From NCBI GenBank assembly GCA_003254885.1, contig QANT01008508.1, positions 38,859 to 102,858 of the forward strand: a stretch of DNA of 64,000 nucleotides, read 5' to 3'. Every line of letters starts with the position of its first letter. The stretch's first letter is position 1. Under the pieces are notes generated by a model that made no database searches, was not told where the DNA came from, and worked only from the letters and a program-made list of their open reading frames with translations. The position numbers and the translations under genes are program-made. Shown here in pieces: positions 50,401 to 61,842 of this stretch. The DNA comes from Purshia tridentata. Taxonomy: Eukaryota > Streptophyta > Magnoliopsida > Rosales > Rosaceae.

Positions 50401-53400
50401 GAGAAACCCAAACCGACAAGCCAAGTAGCACACTACATGCTGTTCATATTTAACCGTCTTAAAATTATTCTGGAGAAAGGAAAGAAGTTAACATGACTCA
50501 AACCTGCATACATACATGAGAACCTATATTACAATTACCTGGTATCCTTAGAACAGTAACTCTTCAAACACAACCAACTTATGCTGTACAGTATTTCTGC
50601 ACGCTCAACACTGAACGCATCCCCAGGGATCTCCTTTCCCATTAAATCAAGCAAGAAAGTCATTTCAACAGATGAGGTGGTAAGACAAAATGGATTCCGG
50701 CTGACTAAGATTGATATGCGTTGCAATATAATTTCATGTGTTTCAAGAATTTGACCATGATTCTTCAAGCATTTTCCTGAAAATGTAAAAATAATAATAA
50801 TAATAACATTATTAACTTTACGGGGGGAAAATAAAAAGAAAAGAAAGAAAAACACAATAGACATTATACCCTCAATAGACATTTCCTATTTGCATGTGCA
50901 TATGTATGCGGGTATAAAAAAGCAAAAGGTCATAATATACAGCCGCCATACCTAATCCTGTAAGTAGTCTGAGAGAAAGGCGCCTACGGACAAACTCCCA
51001 CTTGAAATCTACAAGATTTTTCACTAACCCAGATTCTATAACTTCCATAGGAAGACATTGCCAACACCTCATTCTGTTGCAAATGCATGTTACATCATTC
51101 TCAAAAGCAACCTCACAACTTTTCAAATCCAGGAGAAATTCCCTCTTACTAAAAGTATCAGGACAATTACACTCACTATTGTCTTTCAATTCTTTTGAAC
51201 GCCTGACTTGGACTACACCAGTACTGCTTATTCTTTGGTTCTGATAAGATTGATATCTGGACCGAGTTAACCTCAAATTATTCTCAGGTAATGAACATTG
51301 ATCCTTCACCACTGGTTTTGATGCATTCTTAGTCTTTCTACACTTTTTAGCTTCCATCTTGCCTTTTGGCCCCTTCTTGGCAATGTCCTGCTGATCTTCT
51401 ACAGAATGAGTAAAAGTACTGCTAGCACAATATCCAACATCTTTAAGAATAGTTTTTTCAAGCACTATGCTTTCAGCACTTCCTGCTTCAGGACAACTAA
51501 CAGGGTTTTTCCACTCAGAAAGATTTAGCTTGGCTAGAGCCGATTTGTACAGATTTTCAGCATGCAATAATTTCTCTACAGATGTACTCCTTGTGTTATC
51601 AAAAATTCTTTGGTATAAATCACCAAGATTCTGATTAACAGTTACTTCCAGCACCAATCTGCACTTTAGACAAGAAATATCTTTGCTGCTATCCCCCAAA
51701 TATTTCTTGGCACTTTGAAGTTCCTTTTCTGCTAAATCCCATAACTGCTTCTTGTGGTACAGCTTTCCTAAAGACATTCAAAAGTAAAAGGTGAATTAGC
51801 CAATTATCACACCATTTGGACCCGGATGAGAATGAAGAACTAATTGCAAGACAGTGGAACAAGAAACAAAGAGAAATTTGTTCTTATACCCAAGACAGAA
51901 GAAAAAACAATTATAAATAGTGGCAAGCTTTGTGAGCAGGAGATATTTTTCCCCAACTGTAAAAAAGTTTCAGCCTCAGCTCCATTTCCAATTTTTTCAT
52001 GGATGACCCCTACCTGCAGATTATATGAGAGATCCAAATTCAAATCCAATTTTAGTAAAAGATGGTTCCACTGTTGAATTTTAGATTAGGAGGATCAATA
52101 AAAAGAGCAGCACCTGAAGAGTGCTTTCAAGAAAACACTGAAGTACATTCCATGGACTAAGATAACAGCTTTCCAACTCGCAAGAAACAGTATCAAAGGA
52201 CCAAACTTCACTAGCAACTGATCTGCGCACTCGCAGATTCTGAACGCTATTTGTGAACTTCTGACAGATATCCCCAGTTTCATTGTACTTCTCAGCCTGC
52301 TGCTCTACAGAATAAGTAAATTTCTCTTGAAATAATTTAGTACGTAACTGGTGAGCTTCTTTTGCATATGACAGAGCCTACAGTGTATTAACGGAGACAA
52401 AAACAAAGTCATCATGTATAAATTTCCAAGTTTACTGCATAATATCATCTTCAAGACCAGTAATTAACCAGCAAAATTTACCTCAACTAACCGTCCATTT
52501 GAAACAAGTCTTTCACACAAATCATAGTACAGATAACCAGCTATGTAAGCAGAACAACTGGATACAGGAACCTATAAGAAAAGTAACGAATATAATGTAT
52601 TCATTTTGTGTCATTAAGGCATAAGAGTTGAGGGAGGTTGAGATGAACTTACACTTGAAATAAGTTCAAAAGCAGCTTCTTTAACTTCATCAACTGTGAT
52701 ATCTGATCGAAATGACTCATTATTGCATGATCCCCGAGGAAAATTTGCAAATAGAAATGAGAAATTATGTTGGAAGCCTACTAGCAATGGCAGGGATCCT
52801 TTCAGACAATCTATCCAAAAATCAATAGACTTCGAAAGTTCACCATGATGATCTGATAAGTTCATGATAAATGCCTCATTAACAGGTGCAGCACAAAGGG
52901 CGTGACTAATCCTCCTGCATTCCCACAATCTGGCAACACACTTCTCGAATGAAATGTTCTTCCATTTAAAAACTCTAATCATAAGCCTATATATATCATG
53001 GTGAAAGTCCATGCAACCCTGTCAATGTGGAAGGAAAGAAAGCAATATCATGTCAAAAAACCCTCATATTAGATTACTCTCATGTTTGTCAAAATCTCTC
53101 ATGTGGAACCTACAGCATCCAATAAGCGCAAAAGACAAACCTTTATGGATAATAAATCAATAATATTATAAAGTAGCAACATCATATTTTCAGACACCAT
53201 CGAGCACTTGTCATCTGGAGTAGAAATGCCCAACCATAGATTAAGGGCAGCACTGATATCTTGAAACACTAGCTGCTTATAACATAAACCGATAAAATAT
53301 TTAGACAAAAATTGTTAAGGTCAATCCCATACAAGTATATATATTAAATAAGCATATCAAGCTTTTAAAAATTAATTACTCAATTTTGGAGAGTAGCTTT

Positions 53401-56400
53401 TATGCATTAACACCTTTGAGTTTGGTTCAGCTTCTTGGGTACAAAGTGCGCGTAAGCAATATGCCACAGCTAATTGATGGCTAGAAGAAATGTCATGGAT
53501 GCAGGTTCCATCATACATCTCACTCTGTTTCAGTAACTAATTCATGTCAGTCAGAAATCCAACTCCATAACAATCAAAGAACTTATCCTCTCTACGGTTT
53601 TAGAGGAGGTACAAATATATATAACAACAAAAACAAAAACAAAAAACTAATTGACTTACAAGTGAAGATATTGCTTCTGACAAACACTGAATACAGTCCT
53701 TCAGATCTCCGATCCCATAGAGCCTTAATGCCCTTCCCTTTCTCACTAAAATTCTTGATTTTTGTAACCAACTATCTGGTGTGACATACACATCATGCAG
53801 TAGAATACCTATAATTTTCATTTGCCTTTGGTGACAAAATTCAGGGTTCACAGTATTCATTTCCTCATAAGCAAGAAGTTCCTAAAAAAATCAAGATAGA
53901 AATGTGAAGAGAAAGATATTACACACAAGTTAATGTAACCTGCACAACCTATGGATAAACATTTAATGAACTCCAACTGAAAACAAAACAACAAAACGTT
54001 CTAACCTGCTCCAAGATTATTTCAATTGTCTTCTTTGATACTTTCTTAGAAGAAGAAAGCAAAGTGTATAAGTTTGGAGCACTATCCTCGGCACCCGCAT
54101 TCATATAATTTTTGCATTCCATCTGGATATGACAGAAAAATGAGGTACCAGAAAAAGAATGGTAAGTAAGCACATTAGAAAACTTTCAGATGATACCTTA
54201 ACCCACTGCTTCACCACAGACATGGGACCTGGAAGCCTCCCAAACAAATTTGCAGCAATAGACCAATTTTCAAGGCACTCTGCTATAGTTCTTTTCACCT
54301 CATGACTGTCAAATTGATTAAGAACATCCAAAAGAAAAGCACTTCTCATACACGACTCATTAAGAAAATCTACAATAGCATCTTCTGACAGATCAACATG
54401 GGACACTTTTAATTCGCGTACAAACATCTCACAAAGACGTATAACACGAGTCCATGCTGCTTTACAACATAACTTCAAGGCCTCTGAAGCCTGCAGAGGT
54501 AGATTACAAAGTAAAGCAAAAGAAAGAAGCAAGAATTTTAAAGTACAAAAAAGGCTTTTTGTACTTAAAGAGCTATTCAAAAGCATCCTAAAATCTCCTC
54601 TCATTGGAAAAATGACCTCTTTTAGCTCCTTGTTTCTGTACAAAAGTACACCAGTATTGTAGAGAGAGGCATATAGATGCTTTAGACCATGAGGTTGAAT
54701 CCATTCACTGGTAATGACATTGTTAAGTATTTGCACACTCTTCTGAAATCAGAAAAGGCAATTCAATTGTCTAATTTAAGGAGATAATAGGATTGTGTAG
54801 TGCAAGAGTTATAAAAAATAATAAGTAATAATTTACTATTGAGGAAACGAATAATTCAGGCCATATCAGTACTACTTCATAAGAATGAGAACCTGCATGT
54901 TAAGGTTTGTTCTGATAGAGAGGGTAAGAGAGGCCACAGAGACAATAATGATGCTGTTGTCATCAAATCCATCCCTATCCAACTCATATGTGCACCTAAA
55001 GACAAGCATGTTTCAGAAAAGCCATATAGCAATCATAAACTGACAAGATTATGAATTTAAGAAGTCCAAACAACTTCAGCATCTGGCCTAACATAGTATT
55101 AAAATAAGCTGCAAGGATGCTGTTCTTTGTAAATCACTCTCAGGGGTAAGTTATCTTGATATGTTACACGTAACCACAAAGTAAGGAAAATAAAAATAAG
55201 GAATACATCTAAACAACTGACTTGCTAACTCCTAGTCAAGAAAATGAGACTCTTTTTCTTTTAATTATAAAAAATATATATTCATGACTCATGAGGGTAG
55301 GCACCTAATGCAACTTTTTCGCACCAATACTTCACCCCAGTGAAGCATAAGAAATTTAGCAGGCAACCGAAATCTAATTTAAAGACAACTAGAATAATTT
55401 CCAAACTAAAGACATGACAGAACATAAAACTCCTCTAATGGATATGCCACCATTATTATAACAAAGAAATCAACACACTGAACATTACTGTTGACTCACT
55501 TTTGAAAAGAAAGAAAAACATCACAAAACTGATGGAATGCACTCTGGATATCACACAGTATAGTAGTAGCAACAGAAGCAGCTTCATTATCTGTAACAAT
55601 CTGTTTCCTTTCTGAATTTACTAACTCAGCAAGCGGCTGGCATAAGAATTTCAATGCATTAAAGTAAGACAGAAGATAATCCTTTTTATCCTTCTGTATG
55701 TGACTTATGGGGGCTCCATTATCCGAAATCAATTGCGAACTGGATAGTTGAAGATAACTTCTCAATGAACCAAGCAAATCAGACAAATCATTCATTGCAT
55801 GCCCACCATCAAGAAAAATTCCAGTTGCACCTCCAGAGGATGTAAGATTGCCAACTTTGGACTTCATATTGCAATCAACAAAGTGCAATCCAGTGGCATA
55901 AATCCTCATAATCAAATAAAAAGGTGTTTTAACCTGCACAAAAAGTTGAATTTTAAATTATAACATGAAAAATGCAAATAACATGACAGAAGTGAAATTT
56001 ATATGAACAAACTACAATAAGATACCTGATGGATATCACCTACTAATTCATTTAAACGGGATCCAAGAGTACCACAAAGATTTGTATTTGTAGTTCGACA
56101 CTTATTTGCACAGTAAGCAATAAGTTCAACAAACTCTTTTCCTGTATTTTCCACCTCAGCCTGAAAAAAAATAAATTTATAGATGTTATGAATAATTGCA
56201 GTTTTGAATCCGTATGTATGTAGTTATCTCCAAACATTGGACTTTCAAACAAAAATACAGCATCACCTCCAAAAATAAAGAGAAATGTACATAAGGTTCA
56301 GAGCAACATTCATTATGAAGTACAATTGAAATAAAATAAAGAAGTTTCCCATTAAGCAGTAACTTGAGAAAAGAGACAAAGGAAAGTACTAAAAGTCTTT

Positions 56401-58148
56401 GCATCTGAAATGGTTCAAAAAGAATACAACAAAAACATATAACTGCTTTTTACAGTCATAATTCACAGTTTTAGACAAAAGAAAGATATGTAATTGCCTA
56501 AATAAATAAAAGAAATAAAAATATATAATAAACACATGGAATAAAAAATATAGGTACTGATGATTGATGAATACAGACATCTTAGTCAAGATGATTGATG
56601 AATACAGACATCTTAGTCAAGATGATTGATGAATACAGACATCTTAGTCAACCTGCATTCCTCAATCTTAAATTTACATAAAACTCTGTCACTGTTACCT
56701 TGCATTCATAGACAAGCGAGTCCAACAGGCCTACTATCATGTCAATGATGATTGAGGATCTGTTCTCTTGTAACAAAAATAAAGATGAACATATCCTACG
56801 GGAAAACTGCATGACAAAAGAACTGATTAGAGAAGCATAAAATTTTATATTATATCCATAACTGAAAACCCAACGTAGGTTACCTTGAAAATCTGATCTT
56901 TCATTGATGACTTAGCATACTCAGTAATGGTTATGAGACAGAAAGTGCGTACAAGGTCCACGTTGAAACATGTTGATTCCCCAACTAAAAATAGAGTACA
57001 CCTACCAAGATAGGTCACGAGCACCCTATGCATCTTCTCATATACATTTGCATCTAATACCCTAAGATATTTGGTATCAGACCAGTCAGAAAACGACTAA
57101 TCATAGCCTTAAAATCATAACTAATTTTATCAAAGAAAATTTTTGTGCTTGATTGTTCAGCAAGTGCTTGAAATGATAAACATGTAAACCAGCATGGTTC
57201 GCATTTCTACAGTGAAACTGTGCCTTCAAACCCAAACCTATGATAAGCTTAGTTTTTTGCAATTTAAGTGGAAAAACTAACAAAATACTAACCGAAAAAT
57301 AATGTTTAGTTAATGTTTCTTAGTAGGAATACTAAAACAGTTTTTGAATTTTTTTCTCTTTCTATAGCAATAACATAATGTTTCTTAGTGCCCCAAAAGA
57401 TTAAAATTTACAATTCCAAAATACCCATCAGTTTCATTTCCCTCATATTCCCAGCAACCAATAAAACAGACAATACCCCCAAAAGCAAAAGCAGAATCAA
57501 ATGCACTCACCTGAACCACGGCCTGACCTCCTCAACCAAACAGAGCACCCGCCTATACACCTCGCCATCCTTACTTTGATTAAAGGCCGCACATTTCACG
57601 AGCGTGGCCACAATTTCTACCACCAAAGACCCAAACTCCTTATCAACACCCCCCTTCTCCACATCGGGCACAAATCTTAAGCGGGATTTTGCCGATTTCG
57701 GTCCAAACTCAATCCCTTTAAGGCTCTCCAAAAGCCTAAACCCCTCGCTCTCGGCGTCCTCGTACCGCCCCCACGCCTCAAAGCAATGCACCATGCGAAC
57801 CCTCTGGGCGTGGAACGAGTAGGGCTTGCAGGACAACTGGGAGGACACGGCGTCCACGCAGTCGAGGCAAAGCCGGTAAATATCGAACAACTCGAGGGCA
57901 AACCTGTCATCAAGCTTGGAGGGGTCGGCAAGGCGTTTGGGGAGAAGGGATAGAGAGCGGTTGAGGAAGGGGAGGAACTTCTTAGCGAGGGAGCGGAGAA
58001 GGGTTTGGGTGTCGTGGGATTTGGTTGGTTTCTTGTTTTTCTGAAGATTGGGAAATGGTTGCAAGTATTCGGAGAACAGAAGATAAAGGCCGAGGGAATC
58101 GGAGCATTCGAGGTCAGAAATGAGGGAGGTCTCTGTGGCTGAGGCCAT
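44481..58148 (-). CDS. ESP: Separase (cohesin-cleaving protease, ESP1 family)
   Basis: About 26 exons and about 2155 aa (Arabidopsis ESP about 2180). Exons, 5' to 3': 58148-57511, 57061-56884, 56806-56699, 56160-56026, 55933-55500, about 54737-54617, 54490-54197, 54122-54006, 53881-53660, 53524-53414, 53272-53141, 53018-52653, 52571-52482, 52377-52114, 52013-51890, 51767-50952, 50776-50539, 49759-49657, 49081-48884, 48418-48363, 48276-48047, 47937-47694, 47121-46716, 45727-45488, 45207-45120, 44995-44481. The N-terminal 1600 residues are helical-repeat-like. The C-terminal C50 caspase-like domain has [18 protein letters not shown], the catalytic His in YFGHGSG (about H1982) and the catalytic Cys in FLMGCSSG (about C2008), then [20 protein letters not shown]. 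It cleaves the SCC1/REC8 kleisin at anaphase. The exon 5/6 junction is uncertain by a few bases. Confidence 0.92.
49157..49271. repeat. Duplicated 56-58-bp block flanking an ambiguous N
   Basis: cagatt plus a T run and about 36 further bases occurs at 49157-49212 and again at 49214-49271, separated by the only N in the window (49213). The copies differ essentially in T-run length. This is the signature of two contig ends overlapping at a homopolymer and being joined with an N, rather than a real duplication. It lies in a separase intron, so the protein is unaffected. Confidence 0.85.
50060..50330. repeat. Probable transposon remnant in a separase intron
   Basis: The intron between 49759 and 50539 contains a stretch beginning ttgtagaaatggtccctgaa. 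It resembles the gtcattttggtcccagac phrase within the 21-22 kb palindrome and other plant non-autonomous elements. Borders are not resolved. Confidence 0.35.
56559..56651. repeat. 31-bp tandem repeat x3 in a separase intron
   Basis: Three essentially identical copies of a unit starting gatgattgatg, at 56559, 56590 and 56621. It lies in the intron just after exon 3, about 50 bp from its donor. Confidence 0.9.
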
Positions 58149-58943
58149 GGCGGAGATGAGAATGAGACTGACACTGAACTGCTTTGGCGTGAATGAATTA
58201 ATCAACGGTATGGTCCAAATGGAATTTTTGGTTTTGGTCGTAAGGGCGGGAAGAGAGACCCGCCTCCAGCGCTTTTTTTTTTTTTTAAAAAAAAAAATTT
58301 GTTTTTTCCAAAATGGAAAAAAAATAAAAAGTGTCACCATGAAATTCACACCTCAATTCCCAAATAAGAAAACAATATAAAATAAAGCCACGAAACACAC
58401 ACGATCGCAATATCAAAAATAGAGCAAAAGAAGAACAGAGCTGATCTACGAAACCCAGAAACCCTAGACGCCATAGAAGTGTAAGAGCGATTGGCGCAGT
58501 CGCGATCTTCAAAAAGGTTTGTTTCTATGTTACGTATTATCACTATACCCCCTGCCCTCCTCTCAATCTATCTCTATTAAGTGGTCGCTCGATTGTGCTA
58601 AATTGGAATGCAAATTTTATCTCAATTTTTTATTCACTTATTTATTTTTATCAATCTTTTCTCTTCAGTTAGGATTCTATTGCAGAGGCAAATTTCCTAG
58701 CTCTTTTTCTAAAACATATTTATTAGGTGAAGATAAAATTAAACATTTAGGTTTAGTCTTGTGCTAATTGCTTATCAATAACATTTAGGTTTAGTCTTCA
58801 GTGCATTATACATGTTTTCCAGGAAGCATTCTTCTCCAAACCCCAATAGCATTTTTGTGTATTTCTTCCAACTGCTATAAAAAATGATTTTGGTTGTATG
58901 AATCTAACAAAGAAGCTGGCTTTTGTATGTATCAGATTCAAAG
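58149..58943. promoter_or_regulatory. Bidirectional promoter, separase / RPB5
   Basis: Head-to-head start codons are 795 bp apart, but the RPB5 leader exon ends at 58514 (AAAAAG|GTTTGT) and its leader intron runs to 58935. The space between the two transcripts is therefore probably under 350 bp. It contains a T14-A11 tract (58273-58297) and an AACGG at 58204-58208, the core of mitosis-specific MSA elements, 55 bp from the separase ATG. Promoter sharing is inferred from geometry. Confidence 0.55.
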
Positions 58944-60424
58944 ATGGTTTTACCGGAGGAAGAAATCACAAAGCTTTACAGAGTTCGAAAAACAGTGATG
59001 CAAATGCTGAATGATCGGAATTACTTAGTTCTTGAGTCTGAGATCAACATGACAAAAGAACAGTTCAAGAACAAATACGGAGAGAACATGAAAAGGGAAG
59101 AGCTTACGGTCAGCAAAGCAAAGAGAAGTAATGCCTCTGAGCAGGTATTTTACTGATGCTTTTTGTTGCAGTAGCAGTAGTATTGTTTGGCCTCTAATTG
59201 TTGGTTCTTAGTGTTACAGATTTATGTCTTCTTTCCTGATGAACCAAAGGTTGGGGTCAAGACAATTAAGAATTACATGGATCGCATGAAATCAGATAAT
59301 GTGTTCAGCGCAATCTTGGTTGCTCAACAAAATCTGACTCCCTTTGCACGTAGCTGTATGAGTGAGATGGCTTCAAAGTTCTACCTGGAGGTTTTCCAGG
59401 TAAAGTTCATTGCTTTGTTCTTGATTTCTCATGAATGCCATGATAATCTATTAATTCTTACCTATGGAAATGTAAGGTATCAGAAACGTTTGTTTTCTTA
59501 CTTGGGGAAGTTTAGAATTAGAAACATGTGGGATATACACAGACAGACGTCTGTTGCAAACTTGCAATTGGCTGCTTAGTTTGTTTCTATTCCAAGGGCC
59601 TCTGAGAGCCCAAACTGACAATTCCAACAATTGTAACCAAGTCCGTAATGGATTTCAATATGTTGCCTCCAACTAGGTTTTCCTTGAGGAATTACATTGA
59701 TTTACCTTTTTGTGGGGTACAGCTTCAGCTTGGCATGAAGATATTCCTTGTTTGTTTAGTTTTCATATATAAATATTGGTCTCACCTTAGTTTGTAGCGA
59801 CAGTAATAGCAACATCAGTTATTGTGGATGCATTTTTGCAAACTTGGAGGATATTAAAGTTTTCTTAAATTAACTCTGCTGATTCAGGAAATGGAATTGT
59901 TGGTAAATATTAAAGAGCATGTTCTAGTTCCTGAGCATCGGGTGCTTACAGATGAGGAAAAGAAGACTTTGCTGGAGAGGTATACTGTCAAAGAAACACA
60001 GGTCAGTAGGGTGCTGAACAATGTTAATCTTGCATTTAAGAAATTTAGATACTGCATATTTGGATGTGTTTACACTAACACGTGTTACAAGTCTAGCCAC
60101 TTCATTTATTTAATTGTTCTCAAGGTGAACATATTAACTTGGGAGTTGCTTAATGTGTCTTTATACCCGCCAAACTCTTTTTCAAGGATGTTTCATGTTT
60201 GTGTTTCAAACACATCTTTGATTTCTTTTCTGTGGCAAACCAAACTGATTCGGATAATTACTGTTTCTTGTAAATTTTTATGGCTGGATGGAGTTCAGCT
60301 TCCTCGTATTCAGCTGATTGATCCAATTGCAAGATATTATGGGCTTAAGCGGCAACAAGTTGTGAAGATAATCCGGCCAAGTGAGACTGCAGGACGATAT
60401 ATCACCTACCGTTATGTTGTGTAA
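58944..60424 (+). CDS. NRPB5: RNA polymerase subunit RPB5 (NRPB5)
   Basis: Four exons: 58944-59144, 59220-59399, 59888-60001, 60299-60424 (206 aa; plant NRPB5a is about 205). The N-terminal jaw domain starts after [20 protein letters not shown] and includes DRNYLV and [17 protein letters not shown]. The C-terminal RPB5/RpoH-like assembly domain starts at [17 protein letters not shown] and ends [37 protein letters not shown]5 is shared by polymerases I, II, III (and IV in plants); a distinct paralogue serves Pol V. This copy is the canonical short form with no N-terminal extension, so the housekeeping type. Confidence 0.95.
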
Positions 60425-60952
60425 TTACTTTTATTGTTAATTGAAACCTGTCTTGCTTTTGTTTCATATATAATTGTCGGAATGGACCTCATTTTTATTC
60501 TGACATAAAGAAGTTCAACTTTGTGCTGGCTATGTATGTGTTCCAGGTGATTTGGGTGCCTGCAGTACTAGAATTTGTTTCCAGCTTAAAGAAACATGTC
60601 CAATTTTTGCTTCTCAGTTTTTAAGATTTTTCTTTTAGCAAAATTACATATTTTTGCCCATCATCATTTTGAAGCTATCCACATTTAACACTAGTCTACT
60701 TTATTGCTCACTAGTCACTGCCTATCGATAAGAATAAGTATCAACCAAGCAGCGATTTACAGGCTTTGTTTTCCAGACTGGAAAGTCAAGACTCATTTGT
60801 AAATTCCCAAAAACTACAATTACAAAACCCAAGAAAATGAGAAAAAAAAAAGAGTACACTAAAATCTAATGCCCATTGTGCCAAACCAAAACATATAGGA
60901 AGAGTTCAAAAGTGACTACCTCAACAACTACTTTTTGGGACACCATCTAAGC
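60425..60952. other. Convergent 3' region after RPB5
   Basis: RPB5 3' UTR and the opposing tail of the cyclin remnant. No gene recognised. Confidence 0.5.
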
Positions 60953-61226
60953 TTAAACAGCTAGCTGCTGTTGATGATGGGAGGGTTCATCCTCATTTAA
61001 ACACAAGTGGAGCTTTTGTGATTTTCCTAAACTAAGAGAAGAATCTACATAATCCAGAGGCTGCAAGAGCACCATCTCTCTTTGTAGGTAGGAACAGTAA
61101 GTGGTGAAGGTGGTGGGAGTCACATTCAAGTTGAAGCACAGGGAAGATAGGAAATCCACTTCAAGAAAATTCATCTCTCTTGTGCTGATTCTTCCAACTT
61201 TTGCATAATAAGCATTGTTGTAGTAC
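60953..61226 (-). pseudogene. U/P-type cyclin, last exon only
   Basis: An intact 90-codon exon follows an acceptor (TATTCAG|G) at 61227. It encodes YYNNAYYAKVGRISTREMNF, then DFLSSLCFNLNVTPTTF and TYCSYLQREM, the second exon of plant cyclin-U/P genes, plus a divergent tail. The first exon, which should hold the start codon and the FLSSLLERV...RPSISI..YLERI cyclin-box half, is absent from 61227-61842 on this strand. The usual KVGGIST is KVGRIST here. Either the gene was truncated, or a distant exon lies beyond the UGT, which is unlikely because cyclin-U introns are short. No frameshift is seen in the remaining exon. Confidence 0.7.
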
Positions 61227-61784
61227 CTGAATATTAAAGCACAGATATAAAAATAGAAATTAGTTATTTCATACATACATATTTGGGGTTCTAACAACAA
61301 GAAGAATAAATAATTACATATATCGTTTTCACATTAATGAAATCAATGAAAGATCCCAAACATGTCAAATAACTCTTTAATTGGGGGCTATGGCTGGATT
61401 GGGCATATGATGACCACAGGATCCAATATATCTTCATGAAGTTATTGACTCCAATATATGTGGTTGCAATTTGTATGATGGTGTGTGTGAAACCTTAAAA
61501 AATGGTCCACACAACACGACAGAACTTGAGGCTTGGCGTGTCGGCTGAATGTGAAATTGTTCACTTTGTGTGCTTATTTTACTTTTTGGTCGGTCACTAT
61601 GTGCGTCGGCGTGTTCAAGTCTCACCGCCGAATGAAGATATATCCATTTTTGACTGCCTGTAGCTTTGGCTTACCTAACAGTCAAACCCTCCCATAAAAA
61701 CCCAGTCCTATCAGTTCTGCTCTCTGTTTAGTCCTAATTCCTTGCTTGTTAAGCTTTCTTCGTTTCCATTCTTCCACTTGGCTC

Positions 61785-61790
61785 TATAAA
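61785..61790 (+). promoter_or_regulatory. TATA box of the UGT gene
   Basis: CTCTATAAATT, TATAAA at 61785-61790, 53 bp before the UGT start codon. Predicts a leader of roughly 25-30 nt. No other feature is seen between 61227 and here. Confidence 0.65.
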
Positions 61791-61842
61791 TTCTCAAAGG
61801 ATCCACTTCAAAATCCAAACACAACCACATTGCAATTCGATC

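Noticed and set aside
56559-56651. CRISPR-like direct repeats
   Set aside because: Repeats are contiguous with no spacers; a plain intronic tandem repeat in a plant genome.
57507-58349. Start of separase upstream of 58148
   Set aside because: The upstream extension is Lys/Phe low complexity from the T/A tract in the promoter; MASATETS at 58148 is the plausible start.
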